Assembly: GCA_920105625.2 (NCBI GenBank)
Contig: OV050031.1
Location: 49,866,205-49,930,204 of the forward strand
DNA length: 64,000 nucleotides
Direction of reading: 5' to 3'
Source of the DNA: Clusia tigrina
Lineage: Eukaryota; Arthropoda; Insecta; Diptera; Clusiidae
The notes beneath the pieces were generated by a model. The model was not told the DNA's origin, did no database searches, and saw only the letters and a program-made list of their open reading frames with translations. A program made the position numbers and the translations under genes. This document shows, piece by piece, positions 21,511 through 36,098 of this stretch; position 1 is the stretch's first letter; every line of letters starts with the position of its first letter.

Positions 21511-21774
21511 ATTTGAAATATCGGTATAACAGTGCTACCTTTGAGTAAAAAATGAAACACTGATGCAACTTCAAATTCACTAACTTTTATACTGTGCGTA
21601 ATATAACAATCAAAGTTTGCAACATTGAACTGCTGTAACTTTTTACTGGTACGTCATAAGACCTTGAAATTTTGTGAGAATAATGTACTATTGTCATTTG
21701 AAATATCGGTATAACAGTGCTCACCTTGATTAAAAAATGAAACACTGATGCAACATCAAAATTCACTAACTTTT

Positions 21775-23077
21775 ATACTGGCGTAATATAACTATCAAAG
21801 TTTGCAACATTGAACTGCTGTAACTTTTTATTGGTGCGTCATAAGACCTTGAAATTTTGTGAAAATAATGTACTATTGTCATTTGAAATATCGGTATAAC
21901 AGTGCTAACCTTGAGGAAAAAATGAAACACTGATCCAACTTCAAAATTCACTAACTTTTATACTGTGCGTAATATAACTATCAAAGTTTGCTACATTGAA
22001 CTGCTGTAACTTTTTACTGGTACGTCATAAGACCTTGAAATTTTGTGAGAATAATGTACTATTGTCATTTGAAATATCGGTATAACAGTGCTCACCTTGA
22101 TTAAAAAATGAAACACTGATGCAACTTCAAATTTCACTAACTTTTATACTGTGCGTAATATAACCATGAAAGTTTGCTATATTGAACTGCTGTAACTTTT
22201 TATTGGTGCGTCATAAGACCTTGAAATTTTGTGAAAATAATGTACTATTGTCAATTTGAAATATCGGTATAACAGTGCTACCTTTGGGTAAAAAATGAAA
22301 CACTGATGCAACTTCAAAATTCACTAACTTTTATACTCTGCGTAATATAACTATCAAAGCTTGCAATATTGAAATGCTGTAACTTTTTACTGGAGCATCA
22401 TAAAACCTCGAAATTTCGTGACAATAAAGTACTATTGTCAATTTGAAATATCGGTATAACAGTGCTACCTTTGAGTAAAAAATGAAACACTGATGCAACA
22501 TCAAAATTCACTAACTTTTATACTGTGCGTAATATAACAATCAAAGTTTGCAACATTGAACTGCTGTAACTTTTTACTGGTACGTCATAAGACCTTGAAA
22601 TTTTGTGAAAATATTGTATTATTGTCATTTGAAATATCAGTATAACACTGCTAACCTTGAGTAAAAAATGAAACACTGATGCAACTTCAAAATTCACTAA
22701 CTTTTATACTCTGCGTAATATAACTATCAAAGCTTGCAATATTGAAATGCTGTAACTTTTTACTGGAGCATCATAAAACCTCGAAATTTCGTGACAATAA
22801 AGTACTATTGTCAATTTGAAATATCGGTATAACAGTGCTACCTTTGAGTAAAAAATGAAACACTGATGCAACTTCAAATTCACTAACTTTTATACTGTGC
22901 GTAATATAACAATCAAAGTTTGCAACATTGAACTGCTGTAACTTTTTACTGGTACGTCATAAGACCTTGAAATTTTGTGAGAATAATGTACTATTGTCAT
23001 TTGAAATATCGGTATAACAGTGCTCACCTTGATTAAAAAATGAAACACTGATGCAACATCAAAATTCACTAACTTTT
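21775..23077. repeat. 7-monomer HOR unit (A-B-C-D-E-D-F), representative
   Basis: Reading from TACTGGCGTAAT, monomers follow in the order A, B, C, D, E, D, F over about 1,303 bp before the next A. Units of this length start near 20464, 21766, 26601, 27903, 29205, 41669 and 42971. The one at 29205 has C in place of E. D occurs twice per unit. Confidence 0.85.
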
Positions 23078-24007
23078 ATACTGGCGTAATATAACTATCA
23101 AAGTTTGCAACATTGAACTGCTGTAACTTTTTATTGGTGCGTCATAAGACCTTGAAATTTTGTGAAAATAATGTACTATTGTCATTTGAAATATCGGTAT
23201 AACAGTGCTAACCTTGAGGAAAAAATGAAACACTGATCCAACTTCAAAATTCACTAACTTTTATACTGTGCGTAATATAACTATCAAAGTTTGCTACATT
23301 GAACTGCTGTAACTTTTTACTGGTACGTCATAAGACCTTGAAATTTTGTGAGAATAATGTACTATTGTCATTTGAAATATCGGTATAACAGTGCTCACCT
23401 TGATTAAAAAATGAAACACTGATGCAACTTCAAATTTCACTAACTTTTATACTGTGCGTAATATAACCATGAAAGTTTGCTATATTGAACTGCTGTAACT
23501 TTTTATTGGTGCGTCATAAGACCTTGAAATTTTGTGAAAATAATGTACTATTGTCAATTTGAAATATCGGTATAACAGTGCTACCTTTGGGTAAAAAATG
23601 AAACACTGATGCAACTTCAAAATTCACTAACTTTTATACTCTGCGTAATATAACTATCAAAGCTTGCAATATTGAAATGCTGTAACTTTTTACTGGAGCA
23701 TCATAAAACCTCGAAATTTCGTGACAATAAAGTACTATTGTCAATTTGAAATATCGGTATAACAGTGCTACCTTTGAGTAAAAAATGAAACACTGATGCA
23801 ACTTCAAATTCACTAACTTTTATACTGTGCGTAATATAACAATCAAAGTTTGCAACATTGAACTGCTGTAACTTTTTACTGGTACGTCATAAGACCTTGA
23901 AATTTTGTGAAAATATTGTATTATTGTCATTTGAAATATCGGTATAACAGTGCTCACCTTGATTAAAAAATGAAACACTGATGCAACATCAAAATTCACT
24001 AACTTTT

Positions 24008-24937
24008 ATACTGGCGTAATATAACTATCAAAGTTTGCAACATTGAACTGCTGTAACTTTTTATTGGTGCGTCATAAGACCTTGAAATTTTGTGAAAATA
24101 ATGTACTATTGTCATTTGAAATATCGGTATAACAGTGCTAACCTTGAGGAAAAAATGAAACACTGATCCAACTTCAAAATTCACTAACTTTTATACTGTG
24201 CGTAATATAACTATCAAAGTTTGCTACATTGAACTGCTGTAACTTTTTACTGGTACGTCATAAGACCTTGAAATTTTGTGAGAATAATGTACTATTGTCA
24301 TTTGAAATATCGGTATAACAGTGCTCACCTTGATTAAAAAATGAAACACTGATGCAACTTCAAATTTCACTAACTTTTATACTGTGCGTAATATAACCAT
24401 GAAAGTTTGCTATATTGAACTGCTGTAACTTTTTATTGGTGCGTCATAAGACCTTGAAATTTTGTGAAAATAATGTACTATTGTCAATTTGAAATATCGG
24501 TATAACAGTGCTACCTTTGGGTAAAAAATGAAACACTGATGCAACTTCAAAATTCACTAACTTTTATACTCTGCGTAATATAACTATCAAAGCTTGCAAT
24601 ATTGAAATGCTGTAACTTTTTACTGGAGCATCATAAAACCTCGAAATTTCGTGACAATAAAGTACTATTGTCAATTTGAAATATCGGTATAACAGTGCTA
24701 CCTTTGAGTAAAAAATGAAACACTGATGCAACTTCAAATTCACTAACTTTTATACTGTGCGTAATATAACAATCAAAGTTTGCAACATTGAACTGCTGTA
24801 ACTTTTTACTGGTACGTCATAAGACCTTGAAATTTTGTGAGAATAATGTACTATTGTCATTTGAAATATCGGTATAACAGTGCTCACCTTGATTAAAAAA
24901 TGAAACACTGATGCAACATCAAAATTCACTAACTTTT
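24008..24937. repeat. 5-monomer HOR unit (A-B-C-D-F), representative
   Basis: This 930-bp unit equals the 7-mer with E and one D removed. Units of this length start near 23069 (where the last monomer is an E/F hybrid), 23999, 25672, 30509, 31997, 33484, 36647, 37577, 44274 and 45204, though internal order varies. Confidence 0.82.
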
Positions 24938-25680
24938 ATACTGGCGTAATATAACTATCAAAGTTTGCAACATTGAACTGCTGTAACTTTTTATTGGTGC
25001 ATCATAAGACCTTGAAATTTTGTGAAAATAATGTACTATTGTCATTTGAAATATCGGTATAACAGTGCTAACCTTGAGGAAAAAATGAAACACTGATCCA
25101 ACTTCAAAATTCACTAACTTTTATACTGTGCGTAATATAACTATCAAAGTTTGCAACATTGAACTGCTGTAACTTTTTATTGGTACGTCATAAGACCTTC
25201 AAATTTTGTGAAAATATTGTATTATTGTCATTTGAAATATCAGTATAACACTGCTAACCTTGAGTAAAAAATGAAACACTGATGCAACTTCAAAATTCAC
25301 TAACTTTTATACTCTGCGTAATATAACTATCAAAGCTTGCAATATTGAAATGCTGTAACTTTTTACTGGAGCATCATAAAACCTCGAAATTTCGTGACAA
25401 TAAAGTACTATTGTCAATTTGAAATATCGGTATAACAGTGCTACCTTTGAGTAAAAAATGAAACACTGATGCAACTTCAAATTCACTAACTTTTATACTG
25501 TGCGTAATATAACAATCAAAGTTTGCAACATTGAACTGCTGTAACTTTTTACTGGTACGTCATAAGACCTTGAAATTTTGTGAGAATAATGTACTATTGT
25601 CATTTGAAATATCGGTATAACAGTGCTCACCTTGATTAAAAAATGAAACACTGATGCAACATCAAAATTCACTAACTTTT
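24938..25680. repeat. 4-monomer HOR unit (A-E-D-F), representative
   Basis: This 743-bp unit has A (with GCATCATAAG), an E-like monomer with CCTTCAAATTTTG, then D and F. Others start near 19721, 38508 and 40926. The 20464 to 21766 unit follows directly on the first. Confidence 0.8.
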
Positions 25681-28600
25681 ATACTGGCGTAATATAACTA
25701 TCAAAGTTTGCAACATTGAACTGCTGTAACTTTTTATTGGTGCGTCATAAGACCTTGAAATTTTGTGAAAATAATGTACTATTGTCATTTGAAATATCGG
25801 TATAACAGTGCTAACCTTGAGGAAAAAATGAAACACTGATCCAACTTCAAAATTCACTAACTTTTATACTGTGCGTAATATAACTATCAAAGTTTGCTAC
25901 ATTGAACTGCTGTAACTTTTTACTGGTACGTCATAAGACCTTGAAATTTTGTGAGAATAATGTACTATTGTCATTTGAAATATCGGTATAACAGTGCTCA
26001 CCTTGATTAAAAAATGAAACACTGATCCAACTTCAAAATTCACTAAATTTTATACTGTGCGTAATATAACTATCAAAGTTTGCAACATTGAACTGCTGTA
26101 ACTTTTTATTGGTACGTCATAAGACCTTCAAATTTTGTGAAAATATTGTATTATTGTCATTTGAAATATCAGTATAACACTGCTACCTTTGGGTAAAAAA
26201 TGAAACACTGATGCAACTTCAAAATTCACTAACTTTTATACTCTGCGTAATATAACTATCAAAGCTTGCAATATTGAAATGCTGTAACTTTTTACTGGAG
26301 CATCATAAAACCTCGAAATTTCGTGACAATAAAGTACTATTGTCAATTTGAAATATCGGTATAACAGTGCTACCTTTGAGTAAAAAATGAAACACTGATG
26401 CAACTTCAAATTCACTAACTTTTATACTGTGCGTAATATAACAATCAAAGTTTGCAACATTGAACTGCTGTAACTTTTTACTGGTACGTCATAAGACCTT
26501 GAAATTTTGTGAGAATAATGTACTATTGTCATTTGAAATATCGGTATAACAGTGCTCACCTTGATTAAAAAATGAAACACTGATGCAACATCAAAATTCA
26601 CTAACTTTTATACTGGCGTAATATAACTATCAAAGTTTGCAACATTGAACTGCTGTAACTTTTTATTGGTGCGTCATAAGACCTTGAAATTTTGTGAAAA
26701 TAATGTACTATTGTCATTTGAAATATCGGTATAACAGTGCTAACCTTGAGGAAAAAATGAAACACTGATCCAACTTCAAAATTCACTAACTTTTATACTG
26801 TGCGTAATATAACTATCAAAGTTTGCTACATTGAACTGCTGTAACTTTTTACTGGTACGTCATAAGACCTTGAAATTTTGTGAGAATAATGTACTATTGT
26901 CATTTGAAATATCGGTATAACAGTGCTCACCTTGATTAAAAAATGAAACACTGATGCAACTTCAAATTTCACTAACTTTTATACTGTGCGTAATATAACC
27001 ATGAAAGTTTGCTATATTGAACTGCTGTAACTTTTTATTGGTGCGTCATAAGACCTTGAAATTTTGTGAAAATAATGTACTATTGTCAATTTGAAATATC
27101 GGTATAACAGTGCTACCTTTGGGTAAAAAATGAAACACTGATGCAACTTCAAAATTCACTAACTTTTATACTCTGCGTAATATAACTATCAAAGCTTGCA
27201 ATATTGAAATGCTGTAACTTTTTACTGGAGCATCATAAAACCTCGAAATTTCGTGACAATAAAGTACTATTGTCAATTTGAAATATCGGTATAACAGTGC
27301 TACCTTTGAGTAAAAAATGAAACACTGATGCAACTTCAAATTCACTAACTTTTATACTGTGCGTAATATAACAATCAAAGTTTGCAACATTGAACTGCTG
27401 TAACTTTTTACTGGTACGTCATAAGACCTTGAAATTTTGTGAAAATATTGTATTATTGTCATTTGAAATATCAGTATAACACTGCTAACCTTGAGTAAAA
27501 AATGAAACACTGATGCAACTTCAAAATTCACTAACTTTTATACTCTGCGTAATATAACTATCAAAGCTTGCAATATTGAAATGCTGTAACTTTTTACTGG
27601 AGCATCATAAAACCTCGAAATTTCGTGACAATAAAGTACTATTGTCAATTTGAAATATCGGTATAACAGTGCTACCTTTGAGTAAAAAATGAAACACTGA
27701 TGCAACTTCAAATTCACTAACTTTTATACTGTGCGTAATATAACAATCAAAGTTTGCAACATTGAACTGCTGTAACTTTTTACTGGTACGTCATAAGACC
27801 TTGAAATTTTGTGAGAATAATGTACTATTGTCATTTGAAATATCGGTATAACAGTGCTCACCTTGATTAAAAAATGAAACACTGATGCAACATCAAAATT
27901 CACTAACTTTTATACTGGCGTAATATAACTATCAAAGTTTGCAACATTGAACTGCTGTAACTTTTTATTGGTGCGTCATAAGACCTTGAAATTTTGTGAA
28001 AATAATGTACTATTGTCATTTGAAATATCGGTATAACAGTGCTAACCTTGAGGAAAAAATGAAACACTGATCCAACTTCAAAATTCACTAACTTTTATAC
28101 TGTGCGTAATATAACTATCAAAGTTTGCTACATTGAACTGCTGTAACTTTTTACTGGTACGTCATAAGACCTTGAAATTTTGTGAGAATAATGTACTATT
28201 GTCATTTGAAATATCGGTATAACAGTGCTCACCTTGATTAAAAAATGAAACACTGATGCAACTTCAAATTTCACTAACTTTTATACTGTGCGTAATATAA
28301 CCATGAAAGTTTGCTATATTGAACTGCTGTAACTTTTTATTGGTGCGTCATAAGACCTTGAAATTTTGTGAAAATAATGTACTATTGTCAATTTGAAATA
28401 TCGGTATAACAGTGCTACCTTTGGGTAAAAAATGAAACACTGATGCAACTTCAAAATTCACTAACTTTTATACTCTGCGTAATATAACTATCAAAGCTTG
28501 CAATATTGAAATGCTGTAACTTTTTACTGGAGCATCATAAAACCTCGAAATTTCGTGACAATAAAGTACTATTGTCAATTTGAAATATCGGTATAACAGT

Positions 28601-31448
28601 GCTACCTTTGAGTAAAAAATGAAACACTGATGCAACTTCAAATTCACTAACTTTTATACTGTGCGTAATATAACAATCAAAGTTTGCAACATTGAACTGC
28701 TGTAACTTTTTACTGGTACGTCATAAGACCTTGAAATTTTGTGAAAATATTGTATTATTGTCATTTGAAATATCAGTATAACACTGCTAACCTTGAGTAA
28801 AAAATGAAACACTGATGCAACTTCAAAATTCACTAACTTTTATACTCTGCGTAATATAACTATCAAAGCTTGCAATATTGAAATGCTGTAACTTTTTACT
28901 GGAGCATCATAAAACCTCGAAATTTCGTGACAATAAAGTACTATTGTCAATTTGAAATATCGGTATAACAGTGCTACCTTTGAGTAAAAAATGAAACACT
29001 GATGCAACTTCAAATTCACTAACTTTTATACTGTGCGTAATATAACAATCAAAGTTTGCAACATTGAACTGCTGTAACTTTTTACTGGTACGTCATAAGA
29101 CCTTGAAATTTTGTGAGAATAATGTACTATTGTCATTTGAAATATCGGTATAACAGTGCTCACCTTGATTAAAAAATGAAACACTGATGCAACATCAAAA
29201 TTCACTAACTTTTATACTGGCGTAATATAACTATCAAAGTTTGCAACATTGAACTGCTGTAACTTTTTATTGGTGCGTCATAAGACCTTGAAATTTTGTG
29301 AAAATAATGTACTATTGTCATTTGAAATATCGGTATAACAGTGCTAACCTTGAGGAAAAAATGAAACACTGATCCAACTTCAAAATTCACTAACTTTTAT
29401 ACTGTGCGTAATATAACTATCAAAGTTTGCTACATTGAACTGCTGTAACTTTTTACTGGTACGTCATAAGACCTTGAAATTTTGTGAGAATAATGTACTA
29501 TTGTCATTTGAAATATCGGTATAACAGTGCTCACCTTGATTAAAAAATGAAACACTGATGCAACTTCAAATTTCACTAACTTTTATACTGTGCGTAATAT
29601 AACCATGAAAGTTTGCTATATTGAACTGCTGTAACTTTTTATTGGTGCGTCATAAGACCTTGAAATTTTGTGAAAATAATGTACTATTGTCAATTTGAAA
29701 TATCGGTATAACAGTGCTACCTTTGGGTAAAAAATGAAACACTGATGCAACTTCAAAATTCACTAACTTTTATACTCTGCGTAATATAACTATCAAAGCT
29801 TGCAATATTGAAATGCTGTAACTTTTTACTGGAGCATCATAAAACCTCGAAATTTCGTGACAATAAAGTACTATTGTCAATTTGAAATATCGGTATAACA
29901 GTGCTACCTTTGAGTAAAAAATGAAACACTGATGCAACTTCAAATTTCACTAACTTTTATACTGTGCGTAATATAACCATGAAAGTTTGCTATATTGAAC
30001 TGCTGTAACTTTTTATTGGTGCGTCATAAGACCTTGAAATTTTGTGAAAATAATGTACTATTGTCAATTTGAAATATCGGTATAACAGTGCTACCTTTGG
30101 GTAAAAAATGAAACACTGATGCAACTTCAAAATTCACTAACTTTTATACTCTGCGTAATATAACTATCAAAGCTTGCAATATTGAAATGCTGTAACTTTT
30201 TACTGGAGCATCATAAAACCTCGAAATTTCGTGACAATAAAGTACTATTGTCAATTTGAAATATCGGTATAACAGTGCTACCTTTGAGTAAAAAATGAAA
30301 CACTGATGCAACTTCAAATTCACTAACTTTTATACTGTGCGTAATATAACAATCAAAGTTTGCAACATTGAACTGCTGTAACTTTTTACTGGTACGTCAT
30401 AAGACCTTGAAATTTTGTGAGAATAATGTACTATTGTCATTTGAAATATCGGTATAACAGTGCTCACCTTGATTAAAAAATGAAACACTGATGCAACATC
30501 AAAATTCACTAACTTTTATACTGGCGTAATATAACTATCAAAGTTTGCAACATTGAACTGCTGTAACTTTTTATTGGTGCATCATAAGACCTTGAAATTT
30601 TGTGAAAATAATGTACTATTGTCATTTGAAATATCGGTATAACAGTGCTACCTTTGGGTAAAAAATGAAACACTGATGCAACTTCAAAATTCACTAACTT
30701 TTATACTCTGCGTAATATAACTATCAAAGCTTGCAATATTGAAATGCTGTAACTTTTTACTGGAGCATCATAAAACCTCGAAATTTCGTGACAATAAAGT
30801 ACTATTTTCAATTTGAAATATCGGTATAACAGTGCTACCTTTGGGTAAAAAATGAAACACTGATGCAACTTCAAATTTCACTAACTTTTATACTGTGCGT
30901 AATATAACCATGAAAGTTTGCTATATTGAACTGCTGTAACTTTTTATTGGTGCGTCATAAGACCTTGAAATTTTGTGAAAATAATGTACTATTGTCAATT
31001 TGAAATATCGGTATAACAGTGCTACCTTTGGGTAAAAAATGAAACACTGATGCAACTTCAAAATTCACTAACTTTTATACTCTGCGTAATATAACTATCA
31101 AAGCTTGCAATATTGAAATGCTGTAACTTTTTACTGGAGCATCATAAAACCTCGAAATTTCGTGACAATAAAGTACTATTGTCAATTTGAAATATCGGTA
31201 TAACAGTGCTACCTTTGAGTAAAAAATGAAACACTGATGCAACTTCAAATTCACTAACTTTTATACTGTGCGTAATATAACAATCAAAGTTTGCAACATT
31301 GAACTGCTGTAACTTTTTACTGGTACGTCATAAGACCTTGAAATTTTGTGAGAATAATGTACTATTGTCATTTGAAATATCGGTATAACAGTGCTCACCT
31401 TGATTAAAAAATGAAACACTGATGCAACATCAAAATTCACTAACTTTT

Positions 31449-32005
31449 ATACTGGCGTAATATAACTATCAAAGTTTGCAACATTGAACTGCTGTAACTT
31501 TTTATTGGTGCATCATAAGACCTTGAAATTTTGTGAAAATAATGTACTATTGTCATTTGAAATATCGGTATAACAGTGCTACCTTTGGGTAAAAAATGAA
31601 ACACTGATGCAACTTCAAAATTCACTAACTTTTATACTCTGCGTAATATAACTATCAAAGCTTGCAATATTGAAATGCTGTAACTTTTTACTGGAGCATC
31701 ATAAAACCTCGAAATTTCGTGACAATAAAGTACTATTGTCAATTTGAAATATCGGTATAACAGTGCTACCTTTGAGTAAAAAATGAAACACTGATGCAAC
31801 TTCAAATTCACTAACTTTTATACTGTGCGTAATATAACAATCAAAGTTTGCAACATTGAACTGCTGTAACTTTTTACTGGTACGTCATAAGACCTTGAAA
31901 TTTTGTGAGAATAATGTACTATTGTCATTTGAAATATCGGTATAACAGTGCTCACCTTGATTAAAAAATGAAACACTGATGCAACATCAAAATTCACTAA
32001 CTTTT
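31449..32005. repeat. 3-monomer HOR unit (A/C hybrid-D-F), representative
   Basis: This 557-bp unit has an A monomer whose second half is C-like (CTACCTTTGGGTAAA), then D and F. Others start near 32927 and 36090. The pair 557 plus 930 bp is itself repeated in tandem (31440, 32927, 34415), making an 8-monomer repeat of about 1,487 bp. Confidence 0.8.
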
Positions 32006-34423
32006 ATACTGGCGTAATATAACTATCAAAGTTTGCAACATTGAACTGCTGTAACTTTTTATTGGTGCATCATAAGACCTTGAAATTTTGTGAAAATAAT
32101 GTACTATTGTCATTTGAAATATCGGTATAACAGTGCTACCTTTGGGTAAAAAATGAAACACTGATGCAACTTCAAAATTCACTAACTTTTATACTCTGCG
32201 TAATATAACTATCAAAGCTTGCAATATTGAAATGCTGTAACTTTTTACTGGAGCATCATAAAACCTCGAAATTTCGTGACAATAAAGTACTATTGTCAAT
32301 TTGAAATATCGGTATAACAGTGCTACCTTTGAGTAAAAAATGAAACACTGATGCAACTTCAAATTCACTAACTTTTATACTGTGCGTAATATAACAATCA
32401 AAGTTTGCAACATTGAACTGCTGTAACTTTTTACTGGTACGTCATAAGACCTTGAAATTTTGTGAAAATAATGTACTATTGTCAATTTGAAATATCGGTA
32501 TAACAGTGCTACCTTTGGGTAAAAAATGAAACACTGATGCAACTTCAAAATTCACTAACTTTTATACTCTGCGTAATATAACTATCAAAGCTTGCAATAT
32601 TGAAATGCTGTAACTTTTTACTGGAGCATCATAAAACCTCGAAATTTCGTGACAATAAAGTACTATTGTCAATTTGAAATATCGGTATAACAGTGCTACC
32701 TTTGAGTAAAAAATGAAACACTGATGCAACTTCAAATTCACTAACTTTTATACTGTGCGTAATATAACAATCAAAGTTTGCAACATTGAACTGCTGTAAC
32801 TTTTTACTGGTACGTCATAAGACCTTGAAATTTTGTGAGAATAATGTACTATTGTCATTTGAAATATCGGTATAACAGTGCTCACCTTGATTAAAAAATG
32901 AAACACTGATGCAACATCAAAATTCACTAACTTTTATACTGGCGTAATATAACTATCAAAGTTTGCAACATTGAACTGCTGTAACTTTTTATTGGTGCAT
33001 CATAAGACCTTGAAATTTTGTGAAAATAATGTACTATTGTCATTTGAAATATCGGTATAACAGTGCTACCTTTGGGTAAAAAATGAAACACTGATGCAAC
33101 TTCAAAATTCACTAACTTTTATACTCTGCGTAATATAACTATCAAAGCTTGCAATATTGAAATGCTGTAACTTTTTACTGGAGCATCATAAAACCTCGAA
33201 ATTTCGTGACAATAAAGTACTATTGTCAATTTGAAATATCGGTATAACAGTGCTACCTTTGAGTAAAAAATGAAACACTGATGCAACTTCAAATTCACTA
33301 ACTTTTATACTGTGCGTAATATAACAATCAAAGTTTGCAACATTGAACTGCTGTAACTTTTTACTGGTACGTCATAAGACCTTGAAATTTTGTGAGAATA
33401 ATGTACTATTGTCATTTGAAATATCGGTATAACAGTGCTCACCTTGATTAAAAAATGAAACACTGATGCAACATCAAAATTCACTAACTTTTATACTGGC
33501 GTAATATAACTATCAAAGTTTGCAACATTGAACTGCTGTAACTTTTTATTGGTGCATCATAAGACCTTGAAATTTTGTGAAAATAATGTACTATTGTCAT
33601 TTGAAATATCGGTATAACAGTGCTACCTTTGGGTAAAAAATGAAACACTGATGCAACTTCAAAATTCACTAACTTTTATACTCTGCGTAATATAACTATC
33701 AAAGCTTGCAATATTGAAATGCTGTAACTTTTTACTGGAGCATCATAAAACCTCGAAATTTCGTGACAATAAAGTACTATTTTCAATTTGAAATATCGGT
33801 ATAACAGTGCTACCTTTGGGTAAAAAATGAAACACTGATGCAACTTCAAATTTCACTAACTTTTATACTGTGCGTAATATAACCATGAAAGTTTGCTATA
33901 TTGAACTGCTGTAACTTTTTATTGGTGCGTCATAAGACCTTGAAATTTTGTGAAAATAATGTACTATTGTCAATTTGAAATATCGGTATAACAGTGCTAC
34001 CTTTGGGTAAAAAATGAAACACTGATGCAACTTCAAAATTCACTAACTTTTATACTCTGCGTAATATAACTATCAAAGCTTGCAATATTGAAATGCTGTA
34101 ACTTTTTACTGGAGCATCATAAAACCTCGAAATTTCGTGACAATAAAGTACTATTGTCAATTTGAAATATCGGTATAACAGTGCTACCTTTGAGTAAAAA
34201 ATGAAACACTGATGCAACTTCAAATTCACTAACTTTTATACTGTGCGTAATATAACAATCAAAGTTTGCAACATTGAACTGCTGTAACTTTTTACTGGTA
34301 CGTCATAAGACCTTGAAATTTTGTGAGAATAATGTACTATTGTCATTTGAAATATCGGTATAACAGTGCTCACCTTGATTAAAAAATGAAACACTGATGC
34401 AACATCAAAATTCACTAACTTTT

Positions 34424-36098
34424 ATACTGGCGTAATATAACTATCAAAGTTTGCAACATTGAACTGCTGTAACTTTTTATTGGTGCGTCATAAGACCTTG
34501 AAATTTTGTGAAAATAATGTACTATTGTCATTTGAAATATCGGTATAACAGTGCTAACCTTGAGGAAAAAATGAAACACTGATCCAACTTCAAAATTCAC
34601 TAACTTTTATACTGTGCGTAATATAACTATCAAAGTTTGCTACATTGAACTGCTGTAACTTTTTATTGGTGCGTCATAAGACCTTGAAATTTTGTGAAAA
34701 TAATGTACTATTGTCATTTGAAATATCGGTATAACAGTGCTAACCTTGAGGAAAAAATGAAACACTGATCCAACTTCAAAATTCACTAACTATTATACTC
34801 TGCGTAATATAACTATCAAAGCTTGCAATATTGAAATGCTGTAACTTTTTACTGGAGCATCATAAAACCTCGAAATTTCGTGACAATAAAGTACTATTGT
34901 CAATTTGAAATATCGGTATAACAGTGCTACCTTTGAGTAAAAAATGAAACACTGATGCAACTTCAAATTCACTAACTTTTATACTGTGCGTAATATAACA
35001 ATCAAAGTTTGCAACATTGAACTGCTGTAACTTTTTACTGGTGCGTCATAAGACCTTGAAATTTTGTGAAAATAATGTACTATTGTCATTTGAAATATCG
35101 GTATAACAGTGCTAACCTTGATTAAAAAATGAAACACTGATGCAACATCAAAATTCACTAACTTTTATACTCTGCGTAATATAACTATCAAAGCTTGCAA
35201 TATTGAAATGCTGTAACTTTTTACTGGAGCATCATAAAACCTCGAAATTTCGTGACAATAAAGTACTATTGTCAATTTGAAATATCGGTATAACAGTGCT
35301 ACCTTTGAGTAAAAAATGAAACACTGATGCAACTTCAAATTCACTAACTTTTATACTGTGCGAAATATAACTATCAAAGTTTGCAACATTGAAATGCTGT
35401 AACTTTTTACTGGTGCGTCATAAAACCTCGAAATTTCGTGAGAATAAAGTACTATTTTCAATTTGAAATATCGGTATAACAGTGCTACCTTTGGGTAAAA
35501 AATGAAACACTGATGCAACTTCAAATTTCACTAACTTTTATACTGTGCGTAATATAACCATGAAAGTTTGCTATATTGAACTGCTGTAACTTTTTATTGG
35601 TGCGTCATAAGACCTTGAAATTTTGTGAAAATAATGTACTATTGTCAATTTGAAATATCGGTATAACAGTGCTACCTTTGGGTAAAAAATGAAACACTGA
35701 TGCAACTTCAAAATTCACTAACTTTTATACTCTGCGTAATATAACTATCAAAGCTTGCAATATTGAAATGCTGTAACTTTTTACTGGAGCATCATAAAAC
35801 CTCGAAATTTCGTGACAATAAAGTACTATTGTCAATTTGAAATATCGGTATAACAGTGCTACCTTTGAGTAAAAAATGAAACACTGATGCAACTTCAAAT
35901 TCACTAACTTTTATACTGTGCGTAATATAACAATCAAAGTTTGCAACATTGAACTGCTGTAACTTTTTACTGGTACGTCATAAGACCTTGAAATTTTGTG
36001 AGAATAATGTACTATTGTCATTTGAAATATCGGTATAACAGTGCTCACCTTGATTAAAAAATGAAACACTGATGCAACATCAAAATTCACTAACTTTT
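34424..36098. repeat. 9-monomer HOR unit, duplicated 4,836 bp to the right
   Basis: This 1,675-bp unit reads A, A-like, D, F-like, D, a GCGAAATATAAC monomer, C, D, F. A near-identical unit starts at 39251, and both share the private string CTAACTATTATACTC (about 34787 and 39622). Minor differences include TTCGTGAGAATAA near 35437 where the other copy has TTCGTGACAATAA. Confidence 0.82.

Larger units (their letters stand above)
18800..24990. repeat. Duplicated HOR block, left copy (partner at about 40000-46195)
   Basis: The HOR lengths read in order as 743, 1302, 1303, 930 and 930 bp from 19721, and exactly the same series occurs from 40926, a constant offset of 21,205 bp (about 114 monomers). 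Private variants are shared: a class-D monomer with CAACATCAAAATTC near 22498 and 43703, and an E/F hybrid monomer near 23910 and 45115. The first difference on the right is GCATC at 24999 against GCGTC at 46204. Confidence 0.88.
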